Origin: PHAA01 sp964494735
GTDB lineage: Bacteria > Bacillota > Syntrophomonadia > Syntrophomonadales > Syntrophomonadaceae
NCBI GenBank assembly: GCA_964494735.1
Contig: CAZBSD010000005.1
Span: forward strand, 38,818 to 102,817
Length of the DNA: 64,000 bases
Direction of reading: 5' to 3'
Below the pieces are notes generated by a model. It was not told the DNA's origin. It saw only the letters and a program-made list of their open reading frames with translations, and searched no databases. The position numbers and the translations under genes were made by a program. Positions within the stretch are counted from its first letter, which is position 1. Every line of letters begins with the position of its first letter. This document shows, in pieces, positions 51,784-61,209 of the stretch.

Positions 51784-52578
51784 TTATAACAATTTTTCCA
51801 AACCATAGACCAAGCCTTTGGTATCCATTATCTTCTTGGCTGTCATGACCACTCCCGGCATGAATCCTATTCGATCGATGGAATCATGACGGATACGCAG
51901 GCTCTGACCTACTCCCCCAAAGATGACCTCCTGATGGGCCACAAAACCGGGCAGACGAACACTGTGAATCCTTATCCCGTTGAGTTCTCCTCCCCGCGCT
52001 CCGGCGATCTTCTCAAACTCCCGGCTGTTTCGAAGCGGTCGGCGTTGCCTGTGTTCGGTAATCATCTCCGCGGTTTTGATGGCCGTCCCTGATGGAGCGT
52101 CCATTTTTTGGTCATGATGCAACTCAATTATCTCCACATCGGGAAAATACTGAGCCGCTTCCTGGGCCAGTTTCATCATCAGTACTGCCCCGATGGCAAA
52201 ATTGGGGATCACCGCCACCCCAACCCCATTCTCCAGCGCAGCCCGTTCCAGTTGCTTCAATTCCACCTCATTCAATCCAGTGGTGCCTATGACACAGTTT
52301 GTCCCGTGTTGAAGGGCAGCTTTGGCGTTGTTATATACTGCCTGGGGATTAGTAAAATCGATCATGACGTCCGCCTGGTGTTTTTCCAGCCACCCCTCCA
52401 GATCGTTGTCGACCGGCATCGGCAATTGTACCGCAGCCTCGCCAGACTGGGCTGCCTTGGCGCGGATATCTATCAGCCCCACCAATGTCAATTCCTCATC
52501 TTGATAAACTGCCCGGGCTGTCTCCTGCCCCATTTTACCAAGGGCACCCGACACGATAACCCTGATTTCTGCCGCCAT
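51784..52578 (-). CDS. dapB: 4-hydroxy-tetrahydrodipicolinate reductase
   Basis: 264 aa. NAD(P)H-dependent reduction following DapA. GALGKMGQETARAV near 10-23 binds the nucleotide; IELHHDQKMDAPSGTAIKTA near 152-171 is the catalytic/substrate motif (His-His, Lys). SD GGAGGTAAGG before ATG. Divergent from rqcH. Its product would go to DapL, of which only a remnant is left in this window. Confidence 0.96.
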   Translation of the reverse strand: MAAEIRVIVSGALGKMGQETARAVYQDEELTLVGLIDIRAKAAQSGEAAVQLPMPVDNDLEGWLEKHQADVMIDFTNPQAVYNNAKAALQHGTNCVIGTTGLNEVELKQLERAALENGVGVAVIPNFAIGAVLMMKLAQEAAQYFPDVEIIELHHDQKMDAPSGTAIKTAEMITEHRQRRPLRNSREFEKIAGARGGELNGIRIHSVRLPGFVAHQEVIFGGVGQSLRIRHDSIDRIGFMPGVVMTAKKIMDTKGLVYGLEKLL

Positions 52579-52669
52579 CGCCTTACCTCCTTGTTGCCTA
52601 AGGAATATTTTTATCTATTTTGGCGGGATAGTCAAGAAAGGGTCTGCTGTCAAGGGTGGTTTTCTATAG

Positions 52670-52675
52670 TATAAT
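52670..52675 (+). promoter_or_regulatory. rqcH promoter -10
   Basis: TATAAT (52670-52675) with CTGTCA (52647-52652) 17 nt upstream, ending 33 nt before the rqcH ATG. Confidence 0.6.
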
Positions 52676-52708
52676 AATTGCGGTAATTATTGATTGAGGT
52701 GAATAAAA

Positions 52709-54508
52709 ATGCCGTTTGACGGTCTGGCTGTACGCGCTATAAGCCGCGAACTCGACCCGCGCCTAAAAGGTAGCCGCATCGATAAAGTTTATCAGCCCGA
52801 AAAGGATGAATTGGTGTTCTCCATCCGCCAACCGAGGGGAGGTTCGGCCCGCTTGCTTATATCAGCTAATGCGAAATGGTCGCGCATCCATCTCACCGAG
52901 GAGCGGAAAGCCAATCCCACCCACCCCTCCAGCTTCTGCATGTTGCTGCGCAAATACCTGGAAGGTGGCAAGATCAAAGAGATCAAGCAGATAGGGATGG
53001 AAAGGATCATCCAAATACGCATCGAGGCCATGAACGACTTCCGGGAATGGCAGGACAAATTGCTGATCTGTGAATTCATGGGGCGACACTCCAACATCAT
53101 CCTGATCAATCCGGAGTCGAATATGGTATTGGATGCCATTAAGAGGATCAACAGCGAGATGAGCTCCTTGCGGGAGGTAATACCGGGCCGCGAATATTCT
53201 CCGCCCCCATCCCAGGGAAAGCTGGAGCCATTGTCGGACGATTTCGAATCGTTTGCAGCCGCTTTTTGGAAACAGGACGAAAACATGGATGTCGCTACCG
53301 CCCTATTCAACCTTTATACCGGAATCAGTCCGTTCAGCGCCCGGCATATATGTTCGGCTGCCGGTTTATCCACCGGTACTTCGGTAGGTGAATGCGGCCA
53401 ATATGAACTGAACCGGATTTACCAGGCCACCCGCGCTCTAATCCAAGACATCGATCAGGGGAGCAGTGAGCCCACCCTACAGTATCGAAAGTCGACACCG
53501 GTAGAATTTTCGCCCTATCGGCCGATGGCGGTACCCGACGGGCTGGTATTGAAAACCTACCCCACCATGAACGAGGCCTATGACACGTTTTTCACCCAAA
53601 AGCTAACCCAGCTGAGACTGCAATCCATGCAGGAGAGTCTGGTCCGCAAGATCAACGAGCATCTGCAAAAGGCCTATCGCAAGAAATTCTTGCAGGAGGG
53701 CGACCTGAGTGAGGCCGGCCAAAAAGACCTGTATAAAACCTGGGGCGAATTATTGACTTCCTATGCCCATCGCTTCAAAAAGGGTGATACGGTCGCCATG
53801 GTACCCGATTTTATTACTGGTGAGGAGATTGCCCTGCCGCTGGATGTCCGCTATACGCCCATCCAAAATGCGCAGCGCTTTTTCAAGATTTACAACAAGG
53901 CCCAGGGGGCCAAACGCCATCTGGTACGGATGATGAGAGAGAATCAAGACGGCATAGATTATCTGGAATCGGTGGCGGTAGCGGTCAAACAGGCCGACCG
54001 TCCAGCCGAAATCGACGAGATAACTGAGGAACTGGAGAAAGAAAAATATCTGGCGGCGGCTCCGGCCCGAGCCAAAAAGAAACCTCAGCGGAGCACACCG
54101 CGGCAATTCCTGTCTTCAGATGGTTTGGAGATCAGAGTTGGCCGCAATAATCTTCAGAATGACCGACTGACTTTGAAGGAGTCCAAACGCACCGACCTCT
54201 GGCTGCATGCCCAACAGATTCCCGGCAGCCACGTCATAATAAGTCTGCCGGCCCACATAACTTCCATCGACCAGGTGCCGGATCGCACCCTGGAAGAGGC
54301 AGCGAGTTTGGCGGCCCGTTTCAGCCAGGCGTCCACATCAGCCAAAACACCTGTCGATTACACTTTCCGCGCCAATGTGAAAAAGCCCGGCGGAGCTAGG
54401 CCGGGCATGGTCATTTATGATAACTACTGGACCTTAATGGCGGTCCCCAATGAGGACTTGGTTGAACAGTCAACAGATATGGCAGCTACTAAGGAGTATC
54501 GGTCTTGA
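52709..54508 (+). CDS. rqcH: Rqc2-homolog RqcH (NFACT protein)
   Basis: 599 aa. Binds stalled 50S-peptidyl-tRNA and adds alanine tails for ribosome rescue; also annotated as fibronectin-binding FbpA. NFACT-N domain at start (PFDGLAVRAISRELDPRLKG, then DKVYQPEKDELVFSIRQP), GRHSNIILIN near 130, a coiled-coil middle (about 300-440), and NFACT-R with KRTDLWLHAQQIPGSHVII near 490-508 (Asp-Arg/His-type motif). Preceded by GAGGTGA and a promoter. The last 20 nt overlap the convergent GGDEF gene. Confidence 0.94.
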   Translation: MPFDGLAVRAISRELDPRLKGSRIDKVYQPEKDELVFSIRQPRGGSARLLISANAKWSRIHLTEERKANPTHPSSFCMLLRKYLEGGKIKEIKQIGMERIIQIRIEAMNDFREWQDKLLICEFMGRHSNIILINPESNMVLDAIKRINSEMSSLREVIPGREYSPPPSQGKLEPLSDDFESFAAAFWKQDENMDVATALFNLYTGISPFSARHICSAAGLSTGTSVGECGQYELNRIYQATRALIQDIDQGSSEPTLQYRKSTPVEFSPYRPMAVPDGLVLKTYPTMNEAYDTFFTQKLTQLRLQSMQESLVRKINEHLQKAYRKKFLQEGDLSEAGQKDLYKTWGELLTSYAHRFKKGDTVAMVPDFITGEEIALPLDVRYTPIQNAQRFFKIYNKAQGAKRHLVRMMRENQDGIDYLESVAVAVKQADRPAEIDEITEELEKEKYLAAAPARAKKKPQRSTPRQFLSSDGLEIRVGRNNLQNDRLTLKESKRTDLWLHAQQIPGSHVIISLPAHITSIDQVPDRTLEEAASLAARFSQASTSAKTPVDYTFRANVKKPGGARPGMVIYDNYWTLMAVPNEDLVEQSTDMAATKEYRS

Positions 54509-55442
54509 CATAATTCTGGTTGAAGAACTCTCTGAATTTTTCCCGATTATGAGGTTTTTCCCGGTACATCAGATTGTCGGCTTCTTTAAACACATCCTCC
54601 ATATTTTCCCGGGCGCTGGTCTTTACCGCCCAGCCCAGAGACAGGCTTACGGGGACCGGTGGGGTGTGCTGGCGGGAAGCGGCCGCCTGTTCACGGATGC
54701 GCTGACAGGCTGCTTCTACAGCTTCGGGGACACATTGGGGCAGTAATATGGCAAACTCGTCCCCGCCGATCCGGGCCACCACATCGCTGGACCGGAACGA
54801 ACGCAACAGGATATTGGCTACGGTCGAGAGCAATTGATCCCCAGCCTGATGGCCCAGATTATCATTCACCAGTTTTAATCCATCCACATCACAAACTACG
54901 ATGCCAACCGGGTCAAACCGGCCGCTCTGCAGCCGTTCCATCTCTTCTTCGAAGTAGTTGCGGTTGTAAAGCCCGGTTGGTTTATCATGCAGATTGAGAT
55001 AACGCAGCCATTCCTCCATCTCCTTGCGGTCGGTGATGTCGCGCACCAACACCTGGACCAGAGTCTTGTCCCGTAACTGGATATGGTTCAAGCTTATCTC
55101 CACATCCACCGGGCTTCCGTCCGCCCGGCACAGGCCGATTTCGAACAACATCGCTTCTCCCTGCAGTACCCGCTCACCGTTCTCTTTCAGTATGTTGAAT
55201 GTATTGCGCCCATCCAACTGGACCGGGGGAATAAATTGCTTGGCCGAAGAACCGCGCAGTTTTTCCAGTTGCACACCAAATATTTCGGCAGCCCGACGGT
55301 TACAGTCTATGATATTGAGCTTGTCGATCAGGAGGATGCCGTCGTTGGCTGTTTCAAACAAGAGCCGGTATTTCTCTTCGCTTTCCCGCAGCCTCTCTTC
55401 CATGGCCCGGTGATCAGCATCGATTATCATCGTATCATCCAT
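54489..55442 (-). CDS. PAS-GGDEF diguanylate cyclase
   Basis: About 317 aa, soluble. PAS domain (about 15-140, LFETANDGILLIDKLNIIDC) is followed by a GGDEF domain (about 150-310) with RIGGDEFAILLPQ near 228; the active-site loop is canonical, so it should make c-di-GMP. No EAL domain; an RxxD inhibitory site is not evident. ATG 55442 with GGGAGGTGA. It is the last gene after pyrE and a 99-aa gene, so it may be read from the PyrR-controlled transcript. Confidence 0.92.
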   Translation of the reverse strand: MDDTMIIDADHRAMEERLRESEEKYRLLFETANDGILLIDKLNIIDCNRRAAEIFGVQLEKLRGSSAKQFIPPVQLDGRNTFNILKENGERVLQGEAMLFEIGLCRADGSPVDVEISLNHIQLRDKTLVQVLVRDITDRKEMEEWLRYLNLHDKPTGLYNRNYFEEEMERLQSGRFDPVGIVVCDVDGLKLVNDNLGHQAGDQLLSTVANILLRSFRSSDVVARIGGDEFAILLPQCVPEAVEAACQRIREQAAASRQHTPPVPVSLSLGWAVKTSARENMEDVFKEADNLMYREKPHNREKFREFFNQNYVKTDTP

Positions 55443-55467
55443 GTGCCTCACCTCCCGAAATCTGGTC

Positions 55468-55767
55468 TTACTTTATTATATCAACTGAGCCGTCTTCGTT
55501 GCACCTGGCTTCGTTACCTTCTTCCAGTATATAGATCTTGTTATGGACTTTATCTATAGCTATATCCCGGTTAACAATGGTGGCCACTTCCTCTTTGGTG
55601 ACCAAGGTCCTTATTTGCACACCGTTATCGTAGAATTCCAGGTGCATCTTGTCGCCATTGTCTTTATTGATGGTCTTTTCCTGGAAATTCCGGTATGGTT
55701 TTAAAAATACGTATTTATAACCACCCTCGACGAACTGCATCTCCTGCCCGTTCAGAAATGTCTTCAT
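55468..55767 (-). CDS. Small protein of unknown function downstream of pyrE
   Basis: 99 aa from ATG 55767, with GGGGG about 10 nt upstream. An in-frame ATG upstream lies within pyrE and would add 26 unlikely residues. Beta-rich, polar (MKTFLNGQEMQFVEGGYKYV, later MHLEFYDNGVQIRTLV); no signal peptide, no membrane segment. Not recognised. Probably in the pyr transcript, upstream of the GGDEF gene by 25 nt. Confidence 0.7.
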   Translation of the reverse strand: MKTFLNGQEMQFVEGGYKYVFLKPYRNFQEKTINKDNGDKMHLEFYDNGVQIRTLVTKEEVATIVNRDIAIDKVHNKIYILEEGNEARCNEDGSVDIIK

Positions 55768-55783
55768 TAAATATCTACCCCCG

Positions 55784-56362
55784 TTAACTACGGCTGCCGG
55801 GCTTAATGGCCTCTCCCCGTCCTTCTCTGCACAAGGGGCAATCATCGGGGGGCCACGATTCGATATCCATGGTCAGTACCGCTTCCTTGCGAACACCGAA
55901 ATCGACTTGGCCGGCACTGCGGTCGACCAGGACTCCAACTCCAATCACCTCAGCACCAGTGGCCCGAACTATTTCCATTACTTCCACAACTGATCCCCCG
56001 GTAGTGACTACATCTTCGACCACCAGAACCCGACTGCCCGGCTGCAGGGTGAAGCCGCGCCGCAAGGCCATCTGCCCGTTTTCCCGTTCACAGAAGATAC
56101 CCGGCACCTTCAGCTGGCGGGCTGTTTCATAGGCCACAATAATTCCGCCCATGGCAGGACCAATGACCACCTCTATCTTGTCGGCGGCGAATTTTTCAGC
56201 TATATGGGCGGCCAGCTGCTCGGTAAATTGCGGATACTGCAAAACCTGGGCGCACTGCATGTAACGATTGCTGTGGCGGCCGCTGGTCAGTTTGAAATGG
56301 CCTTCCATCAATGCCCCGGAGCGGGTGAATATACTAATCGCTTCTTCCTGGCTTAACATCAT
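55784..56362 (-). CDS. pyrE: Orotate phosphoribosyltransferase
   Basis: 192 aa. Joins orotate and PRPP. PRPP loop VLVVEDVVTTGGSVVEV near 116-132; GHFKLTSGRHSNRYMQ near 21-36 is the family start. The C-terminus carries an extra CPLC pair (DDCPLCREGRGEAIKPG), known in several PyrE proteins of this subgroup. ATG overlaps the pyrF stop, SD GGAGG. Confidence 0.95.
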   Translation of the reverse strand: MMLSQEEAISIFTRSGALMEGHFKLTSGRHSNRYMQCAQVLQYPQFTEQLAAHIAEKFAADKIEVVIGPAMGGIIVAYETARQLKVPGIFCERENGQMALRRGFTLQPGSRVLVVEDVVTTGGSVVEVMEIVRATGAEVIGVGVLVDRSAGQVDFGVRKEAVLTMDIESWPPDDCPLCREGRGEAIKPGSRS

Positions 56363-57081
56363 CTAGCCTCCAATTCATCTACTATTCTTTGGGCGGCCGC
56401 AACTGGATCGTCGGCCTGGACTATGGGTCGGCCTATGACCATGAAATCTGCTCCCTGGTCCAGTGCCTGCCGCGGGGTAGTGATCCGCTTCTGATCATTG
56501 GCGGCTGACCACAGCGGCCTGATTCCCGGGGTAACGATCTTGAAATCGGGACCGCAAGCCTTGCGGATGGGCACGATCTCCTGGGGTGAGCAGACCACCC
56601 CGCCGATACCTGATTGCTGAGCCATCAATGCCCATTTTACCACTAATTCCTCCACACTCAAACCGGTGACCAACATGTCGTCGGTCAATTCCTTCGGTCC
56701 TATACTGGTGAGAACAGTCACTGCCAATAGCAGCGGCGGCGCTATGCCCAGAAGCTCTGCCTGACTGCGGGCGGCTTGAGCCGCCTGGCTCATCATCTCC
56801 CGGCCTCCGGCTGCATGGATATTGAACATAAACGTATTAAGTCGGGTGATCACCCGGGCTGCCGAAGCTACCGTATTAGGAATGTCGTGCAGTTTGAGAT
56901 CCAGAAAAACTTGGCCGCCGAGATCATGTACCCGGTTGATGATATCCGGCCCCAATCCGTTGTATAGCTGCATGCCTATCTTGAAAACTCCCACCTGGCC
57001 GCTTAGCTTTTTGACCAACTGCAGGGCTTCCTCAGCTGTGTCAACATCGAGGGCTAAAACAATCCTGTCCTTGGCTTGCAT
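56359..57081 (-). CDS. pyrF: Orotidine 5'-phosphate decarboxylase
   Basis: 240 aa. Last step to UMP. Catalytic DLKLHDIPNTV near 60-70 (Lys-Asp network) and VTPGIRPLW near 183. Starts with LALDVDTAEEAL. SD AAGGAGG before ATG. Between pyrD and pyrE. Confidence 0.96.
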   Translation of the reverse strand: MQAKDRIVLALDVDTAEEALQLVKKLSGQVGVFKIGMQLYNGLGPDIINRVHDLGGQVFLDLKLHDIPNTVASAARVITRLNTFMFNIHAAGGREMMSQAAQAARSQAELLGIAPPLLLAVTVLTSIGPKELTDDMLVTGLSVEELVVKWALMAQQSGIGGVVCSPQEIVPIRKACGPDFKIVTPGIRPLWSAANDQKRITTPRQALDQGADFMVIGRPIVQADDPVAAAQRIVDELEAR

Positions 57082-57111
57082 CTCAATCCTCCTTCAATAT
57101 TCACTACAAGG

Positions 57112-58047
57112 TTATCTCTGTACCGCAGCCCCCACCAATTCACTTATCCTTTCAATCCCGTGAGAATGCAAATATTCCTGGATACCCAGTAATACATCCA
57201 AGGCCGCCCGAGGATTGACAAAGTTGCCGGTGCCGATGGATACCGCCGAAGCCCCGGCCATAATAAACTGGAGGGCGTCACCGGCATCCATGATTCCCCC
57301 TCCCCCCAGAATGGGAATATCCATTTCCCGATGGACCTGATAGATCATACGTAAGGCCACTGGTTTGATAGCCGGTCCGGACAAACCGCCAAAGATATTG
57401 GCCAGCACCGGTCGGCGGTGTTCGATATCGATGGCCATGCCCATGAGGGTATTGATCATGGAGAGAGCGTCAGCGCCGCCTTCCCGGGCAGCGTGGGCGA
57501 TTTCAACGATATTTGTTACATTGGGACTCAATTTGGGCATCACCGGCAAGGAGGTTTCCTTCTTAACCGCTTCCACCACCTGTTTAACCATCAAGGGATC
57601 GGTTCCAAATTGGAGACCGCCTTTTTTCACATTGGGACAGGATATATTGAGTTCGATACCGGCAATACCGGTATGCCCTTCCAGTTTGGCCGTTACCGCG
57701 GCGTAGTCGTCGATACTGTTGCCGGCCAGATTGGCTATGACGGTGACCTGCTTGGCCCGCAGATAGGGCAGGTATTCGTTCAGGAAGACATCCACACCAG
57801 GATTTTCAAGGCCGATCGCATTGAGCATACCGGCGGGGGTCTCGATAATCCGCGGCGGAGGATTGCCGAATCGAGGCTCCAGGGTGGTGCCTTTGACGAT
57901 GACCGCACCGATGGCCGCAATGTCAAGGTAATCCTCATATTCACGGCCATAACCAAAGGTACCCGAAGCTACCGCCACCGGGTTGCTCATTTTGATCCCG
58001 CCCAAGTCGGTACTGAGGTCAAGAAAGCGTTGGTCACTGTTATTCAT
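57112..58047 (-). CDS. pyrD: Dihydroorotate dehydrogenase, class 1B catalytic subunit
   Basis: About 311 aa. FMN TIM barrel; NPVAVASGTFGYG near 20-32, catalytic Cys in LNISCPNVKKGG near 130, GGLSGPAIKPVALR near 222. Class 1B because pyrK is next to it and the catalytic base is Cys; electrons go to NAD+ through PyrK. ATG 58047 with AGAGGAG 10 nt upstream; TTG 58056 is too close to it. Overlaps the pyrK end by 8 nt. Confidence 0.95.
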   Translation of the reverse strand: MNNSDQRFLDLSTDLGGIKMSNPVAVASGTFGYGREYEDYLDIAAIGAVIVKGTTLEPRFGNPPPRIIETPAGMLNAIGLENPGVDVFLNEYLPYLRAKQVTVIANLAGNSIDDYAAVTAKLEGHTGIAGIELNISCPNVKKGGLQFGTDPLMVKQVVEAVKKETSLPVMPKLSPNVTNIVEIAHAAREGGADALSMINTLMGMAIDIEHRRPVLANIFGGLSGPAIKPVALRMIYQVHREMDIPILGGGGIMDAGDALQFIMAGASAVSIGTGNFVNPRAALDVLLGIQEYLHSHGIERISELVGAAVQR

Positions 58048-58861
58048 TGCCGGCAAACTCCTCTCCCCAATGGCCAGATTGAAGTCGGATCGACTTCATA
58101 TTGAAAACCGGTCCATCCTTGCAGATTTTAATATAGCCGGGCTGCAAGAGATCGAGCTGGCAGGCGCATCCCAGGCAGGCGCCTACTCCACATGCCATAT
58201 GTTCTTCCAGGGAAACCTCACCCCATACGTCATTGTCATTGGCCCACCGGCAAACCAAGGCCATCATCGGGGTGGGGCCGCAGGTATAGACCTGGTCATA
58301 GTCGCCCGGGTCCTCTTGACCCAGCAGATCGGTGACCAGGCCATGGTATCCCCGGCTTCCATCCATACTGGCTACCTTAACATCTACACCTATATTCTCG
58401 AATCTTTGGGCAGCTCCCAGCTGCGCTTCTTGGGCTGCCCCAAACAGCAGCCTTACCTGGCTTCCTCTCTCCATTGCTGCCCGGGCCAGATACATAAGGG
58501 GGGCAACCCCCACCCCACCCCCAACCAAAAGTGCTTTTTGGGGTGAAGCAGTTAAGGTAAAGCCCTTGCCTAAGGGCCCCATTATATCGATGTAATCATC
58601 CGCCGGAATCTTGGCCAGAAGACTGGTACCGCGTCCAGCCACCCGGTACAGCAGGGAAATGATCCCGCTGTCAGCCAATACATCGTATATGCTTAAGGGC
58701 CGGCGCAACAGAGGGTCATGGGTATCCGTGGGGCGGATATGCAGGAACTGACCCGGTTGGCATCGTCCAACGGTAGCCGGTGCCGCCACATCCATCACAT
58801 ACCAGTCGCTGGCCACCTGTCGGTTATCCAGCACTTTGCCTTTTTCCAATCCAGACATCAT
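58040..58861 (-). CDS. pyrK: Dihydroorotate dehydrogenase electron-transfer subunit
   Basis: About 273 aa. Ferredoxin-reductase-like FAD/NAD module: FAD motif RRPLSIYDV near 52, NAD-binding LLVGGGVGVAPLMYLA near 111-126, and the 2Fe-2S cysteines near 230 in HMACGVGACLGCACQL plus a later Cys (ICKDGPVF). Start at ATG 58861 (GAAGGATG, 6 nt) rather than ATG 58867. Confidence 0.94.
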   Translation of the reverse strand: MMSGLEKGKVLDNRQVASDWYVMDVAAPATVGRCQPGQFLHIRPTDTHDPLLRRPLSIYDVLADSGIISLLYRVAGRGTSLLAKIPADDYIDIMGPLGKGFTLTASPQKALLVGGGVGVAPLMYLARAAMERGSQVRLLFGAAQEAQLGAAQRFENIGVDVKVASMDGSRGYHGLVTDLLGQEDPGDYDQVYTCGPTPMMALVCRWANDNDVWGEVSLEEHMACGVGACLGCACQLDLLQPGYIKICKDGPVFNMKSIRLQSGHWGEEFAGNE

Positions 58862-58880
58862 ATCCATCCTTCAATTAGTA

Positions 58881-60167
58881 TTAGACCATCCGGCCTTCCT
58901 GGGCGACTATCCGACCTTTGACTATCGTCATCCAGGGCCAGCCTTTCAGTGTCCTGCCCTTAAACGGGGTATTTTTTCCCTTGGAATAAAAGTCAGCCGG
59001 GTTGACCGTTTTAATCGCCAACGGGTCCAGAATAGTGATATCAGCATCGGTGCCGACGTCCAGGGTTCCCTTGTCGATGCCCAGTACCTCGGCCGGCCCG
59101 ATGGTAAACAACTCCACCATCTCACTCCAGTCCAGAATATCCTTGCTCACCAGGGCATCCATTATCACCGCCACCGCTGTCTCCAGTCCCGATATCCCAA
59201 ACGATGCCAGCTCATATTCACAATCTTTGCTTTCAAAGTGATGGGGAGCGTGATCGGTAGCAATGCAGTCGATCGTTCCGTCCTGCAGCGCTGTCCGCAA
59301 TGCCTCCAGGTGCTCAGATGAGCGCAGGGGTGGGTTGACTTTGGTATCGGTATCATAATCGCCCACTATCTCATCGGTCAAGACCAGGTGATGGGGCGTA
59401 ACCTCACAGGTAACATTGAGCCCGCGGGCTTTGGCTCCTCTTATCAGGTCCATGGAACCGCGGGTGGAAGCATGACAGATATGGACGCTGCCCCTGGTCA
59501 ATTCAGCCAGGACGATGTCCCGGGCTACCATTATCTCCTCAGCCGCCGTTGGTATGCCCTTTAAGCCGTAGATGACGGAATGGTATCCTTCATGCATCTG
59601 ACCATCTCGGCTCAGGCTGCGATCCTCGCAATGGGACAGCACTGGCAGGTCGAACATCTTGGCATACTCAAGGGCATTCCTCATCAGGTTGGCATCGCTG
59701 ACCGGTTTACCATCATCGCTTACCGCCACGCACCCGGCTGCCACCAGATCAGCCATCTCGGTGATCTCTTTGCCGGCCTGTTGTTTGGAGATACAGCCAA
59801 TGGGGAGCACATTTACTATTCCTGATCTGACCGCCCTTTCGCGTACGAATGATGCCACCGCGGCGGTGTCGATGACCGGTTCGGTATTGGGCATACAGCA
59901 GATGGTGGTGAAACCACCGGCGGCCGCGGCGCGGGTGCCGCTGGCGATATCTTCTTTGTATTCAAAACCCGGCTCGCGCAAATGAACATGCATGTCTATG
60001 AACCCTGGGCACACAATCTTTCCAGCGGCGTCGACGATAATGCCATCGCGATCCAGGATGTTTACCTCGACCGCTTTTATCAAACCGTCCTCGATCATTA
60101 CGTCCATGACTGCATCGATGTCATTGGCGGGATCTACTACCCGACCGCCCTTAATAAGTAATTTCAT
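58881..60167 (-). CDS. pyrC: Dihydroorotase
   Basis: 428 aa, type I. Zinc ligands DMHVHLREPGFEYKED near 58-73, HCED near 178, VHICHASTRGS (His) and ATDHAPHHFESK near 300-311 (Asp). SD GGGAGGATCG before ATG. Its start overlaps the pyrB end by 17 nt. carA and carB, which often follow pyrC in Firmicutes pyr operons, are not here. Confidence 0.96.
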   Translation of the reverse strand: MKLLIKGGRVVDPANDIDAVMDVMIEDGLIKAVEVNILDRDGIIVDAAGKIVCPGFIDMHVHLREPGFEYKEDIASGTRAAAAGGFTTICCMPNTEPVIDTAAVASFVRERAVRSGIVNVLPIGCISKQQAGKEITEMADLVAAGCVAVSDDGKPVSDANLMRNALEYAKMFDLPVLSHCEDRSLSRDGQMHEGYHSVIYGLKGIPTAAEEIMVARDIVLAELTRGSVHICHASTRGSMDLIRGAKARGLNVTCEVTPHHLVLTDEIVGDYDTDTKVNPPLRSSEHLEALRTALQDGTIDCIATDHAPHHFESKDCEYELASFGISGLETAVAVIMDALVSKDILDWSEMVELFTIGPAEVLGIDKGTLDVGTDADITILDPLAIKTVNPADFYSKGKNTPFKGRTLKGWPWMTIVKGRIVAQEGRMV

Positions 60168-61089
60168 CGCGCGATCCTCCCATCATCAGGAAAAGCAGGG
60201 CCATCCTCACGGCTACACCGTTGGTGACCTGTTGATTGATCAGGGCACTGGAGCTATCCGCCAAAGCCGATGAGATCTCGACCCCTCTGTTCATGGGGCC
60301 GGGGTGCAGTACCAGCACATCATCCTTGGCCCGCTTCAGCTTGTCCGGGCTGAGCATGTACAAATTGGCGTATTCATCCAGAGAGGGGAAGAGGCCGCTC
60401 TGCTGACGCTCTTTCTGTATCCTCAGAACGTTGATGACGTCGACGCCGTCTATGGCATGGTCCAGGCTGTAGTAGCTTTTAACTCCCAGTTTCTCTATTT
60501 CCGGGGGCATGAGGGTGGAAGGACCGCATACCCTCACCTCGCAGCCGAATTTGGCCAGGCCATAGATATTGGAACGGGCCACCCTGCTATGCAGAACGTC
60601 GCCCACAATTGCCACCTTCAATCCTTCCAGGGTGCCTTTTTTCTCTCTGATACTGAACATATCCAGCAGAGCCTGGGTGGGGTGTTCGTTGGTGCCATCG
60701 CCGGCATTGATCACCCGCATACTCGTATTACGGGAGATGTAGTGAGGAGTGCCGCTCATGGAATGCCTGACCACCATCAAATCAAAGCCCATCACTTCGA
60801 TGGTCTTGATGGTGTCCCGCAGGGTTTCCCCTTTTTGCACACTGCTGGTGGACACAGCCAGGTTGACGGTGTCGGCACTTAGATACTTGCCCGCTATCTC
60901 GAAAGAGGTGCGGGTGCGGGTGCTGTTTTCATAGAAGACGGTCACCATGGCTTTGCCACGTAAAGCGGGCACTTTTTTGATATCGCGGTTGATGATGTCT
61001 TTCATCGGGACCGCGGTGTCCAGGATAAGCTCGATCTCTTCGCGATTCAACTGCTTCATGCCCAACAGATCTTTGTGTTCGAATCTCAC
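60151..61089 (-). CDS. pyrB: Aspartate carbamoyltransferase catalytic chain
   Basis: About 312 aa. Carbamoyl-phosphate loop NSTRTRTSFEIA near 50-61 and HPTQALLDMFSI near 130-141. GTG start at 61089 with AAGGAGG seven nt upstream; the in-frame ATG at 61131 lies inside the attenuator terminator and is not used. No pyrI in the window. Controlled by the PyrR attenuator in front of it. Confidence 0.95.
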   Translation of the reverse strand: MRFEHKDLLGMKQLNREEIELILDTAVPMKDIINRDIKKVPALRGKAMVTVFYENSTRTRTSFEIAGKYLSADTVNLAVSTSSVQKGETLRDTIKTIEVMGFDLMVVRHSMSGTPHYISRNTSMRVINAGDGTNEHPTQALLDMFSIREKKGTLEGLKVAIVGDVLHSRVARSNIYGLAKFGCEVRVCGPSTLMPPEIEKLGVKSYYSLDHAIDGVDVINVLRIQKERQQSGLFPSLDEYANLYMLSPDKLKRAKDDVLVLHPGPMNRGVEISSALADSSSALINQQVTNGVAVRMALLFLMMGGSRDEITY

Positions 61090-61116
61090 TACTAAGCCTC
61101 CTTGCCTTACAAAATC

Positions 61117-61153
61117 GAAAAAGCCTTTCACTGTGCACTGACAGGAAAGGCTT
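61117..61153 (-). terminator. PyrR-controlled attenuator terminator before pyrB
   Basis: Minus strand: 9-bp stem AAGCCTTTC / GAAAGGCTT, inner CTGT/ACAG pair, then TTTTTCG. It stands in the pyrR-pyrB gap downstream of a PyrR-binding site. Confidence 0.9.
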
Positions 61154-61166
61154 CTAACCTAACTTG

Positions 61167-61191
61167 CTTCCCTTGCCAGCCTCTCGGGACT
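61167..61191 (-). promoter_or_regulatory. PyrR-binding RNA element (second copy)
   Basis: Minus strand AGTCCCGAGAGGCTGGCAAGG matches the PyrR anti-antiterminator consensus ARUCCnGnGAGGYUnGCRAGG. With UMP bound, PyrR would stabilise this loop and let the terminator form. Confidence 0.9.
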
Positions 61192-61209
61192 AGTTTAAAG
61201 GGTGGTCCT

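Noticed and set aside
61090..61131. ATG at 61131 as pyrB start
   Set aside because: It lies within the attenuator terminator; GTG 61089 has a perfect SD.
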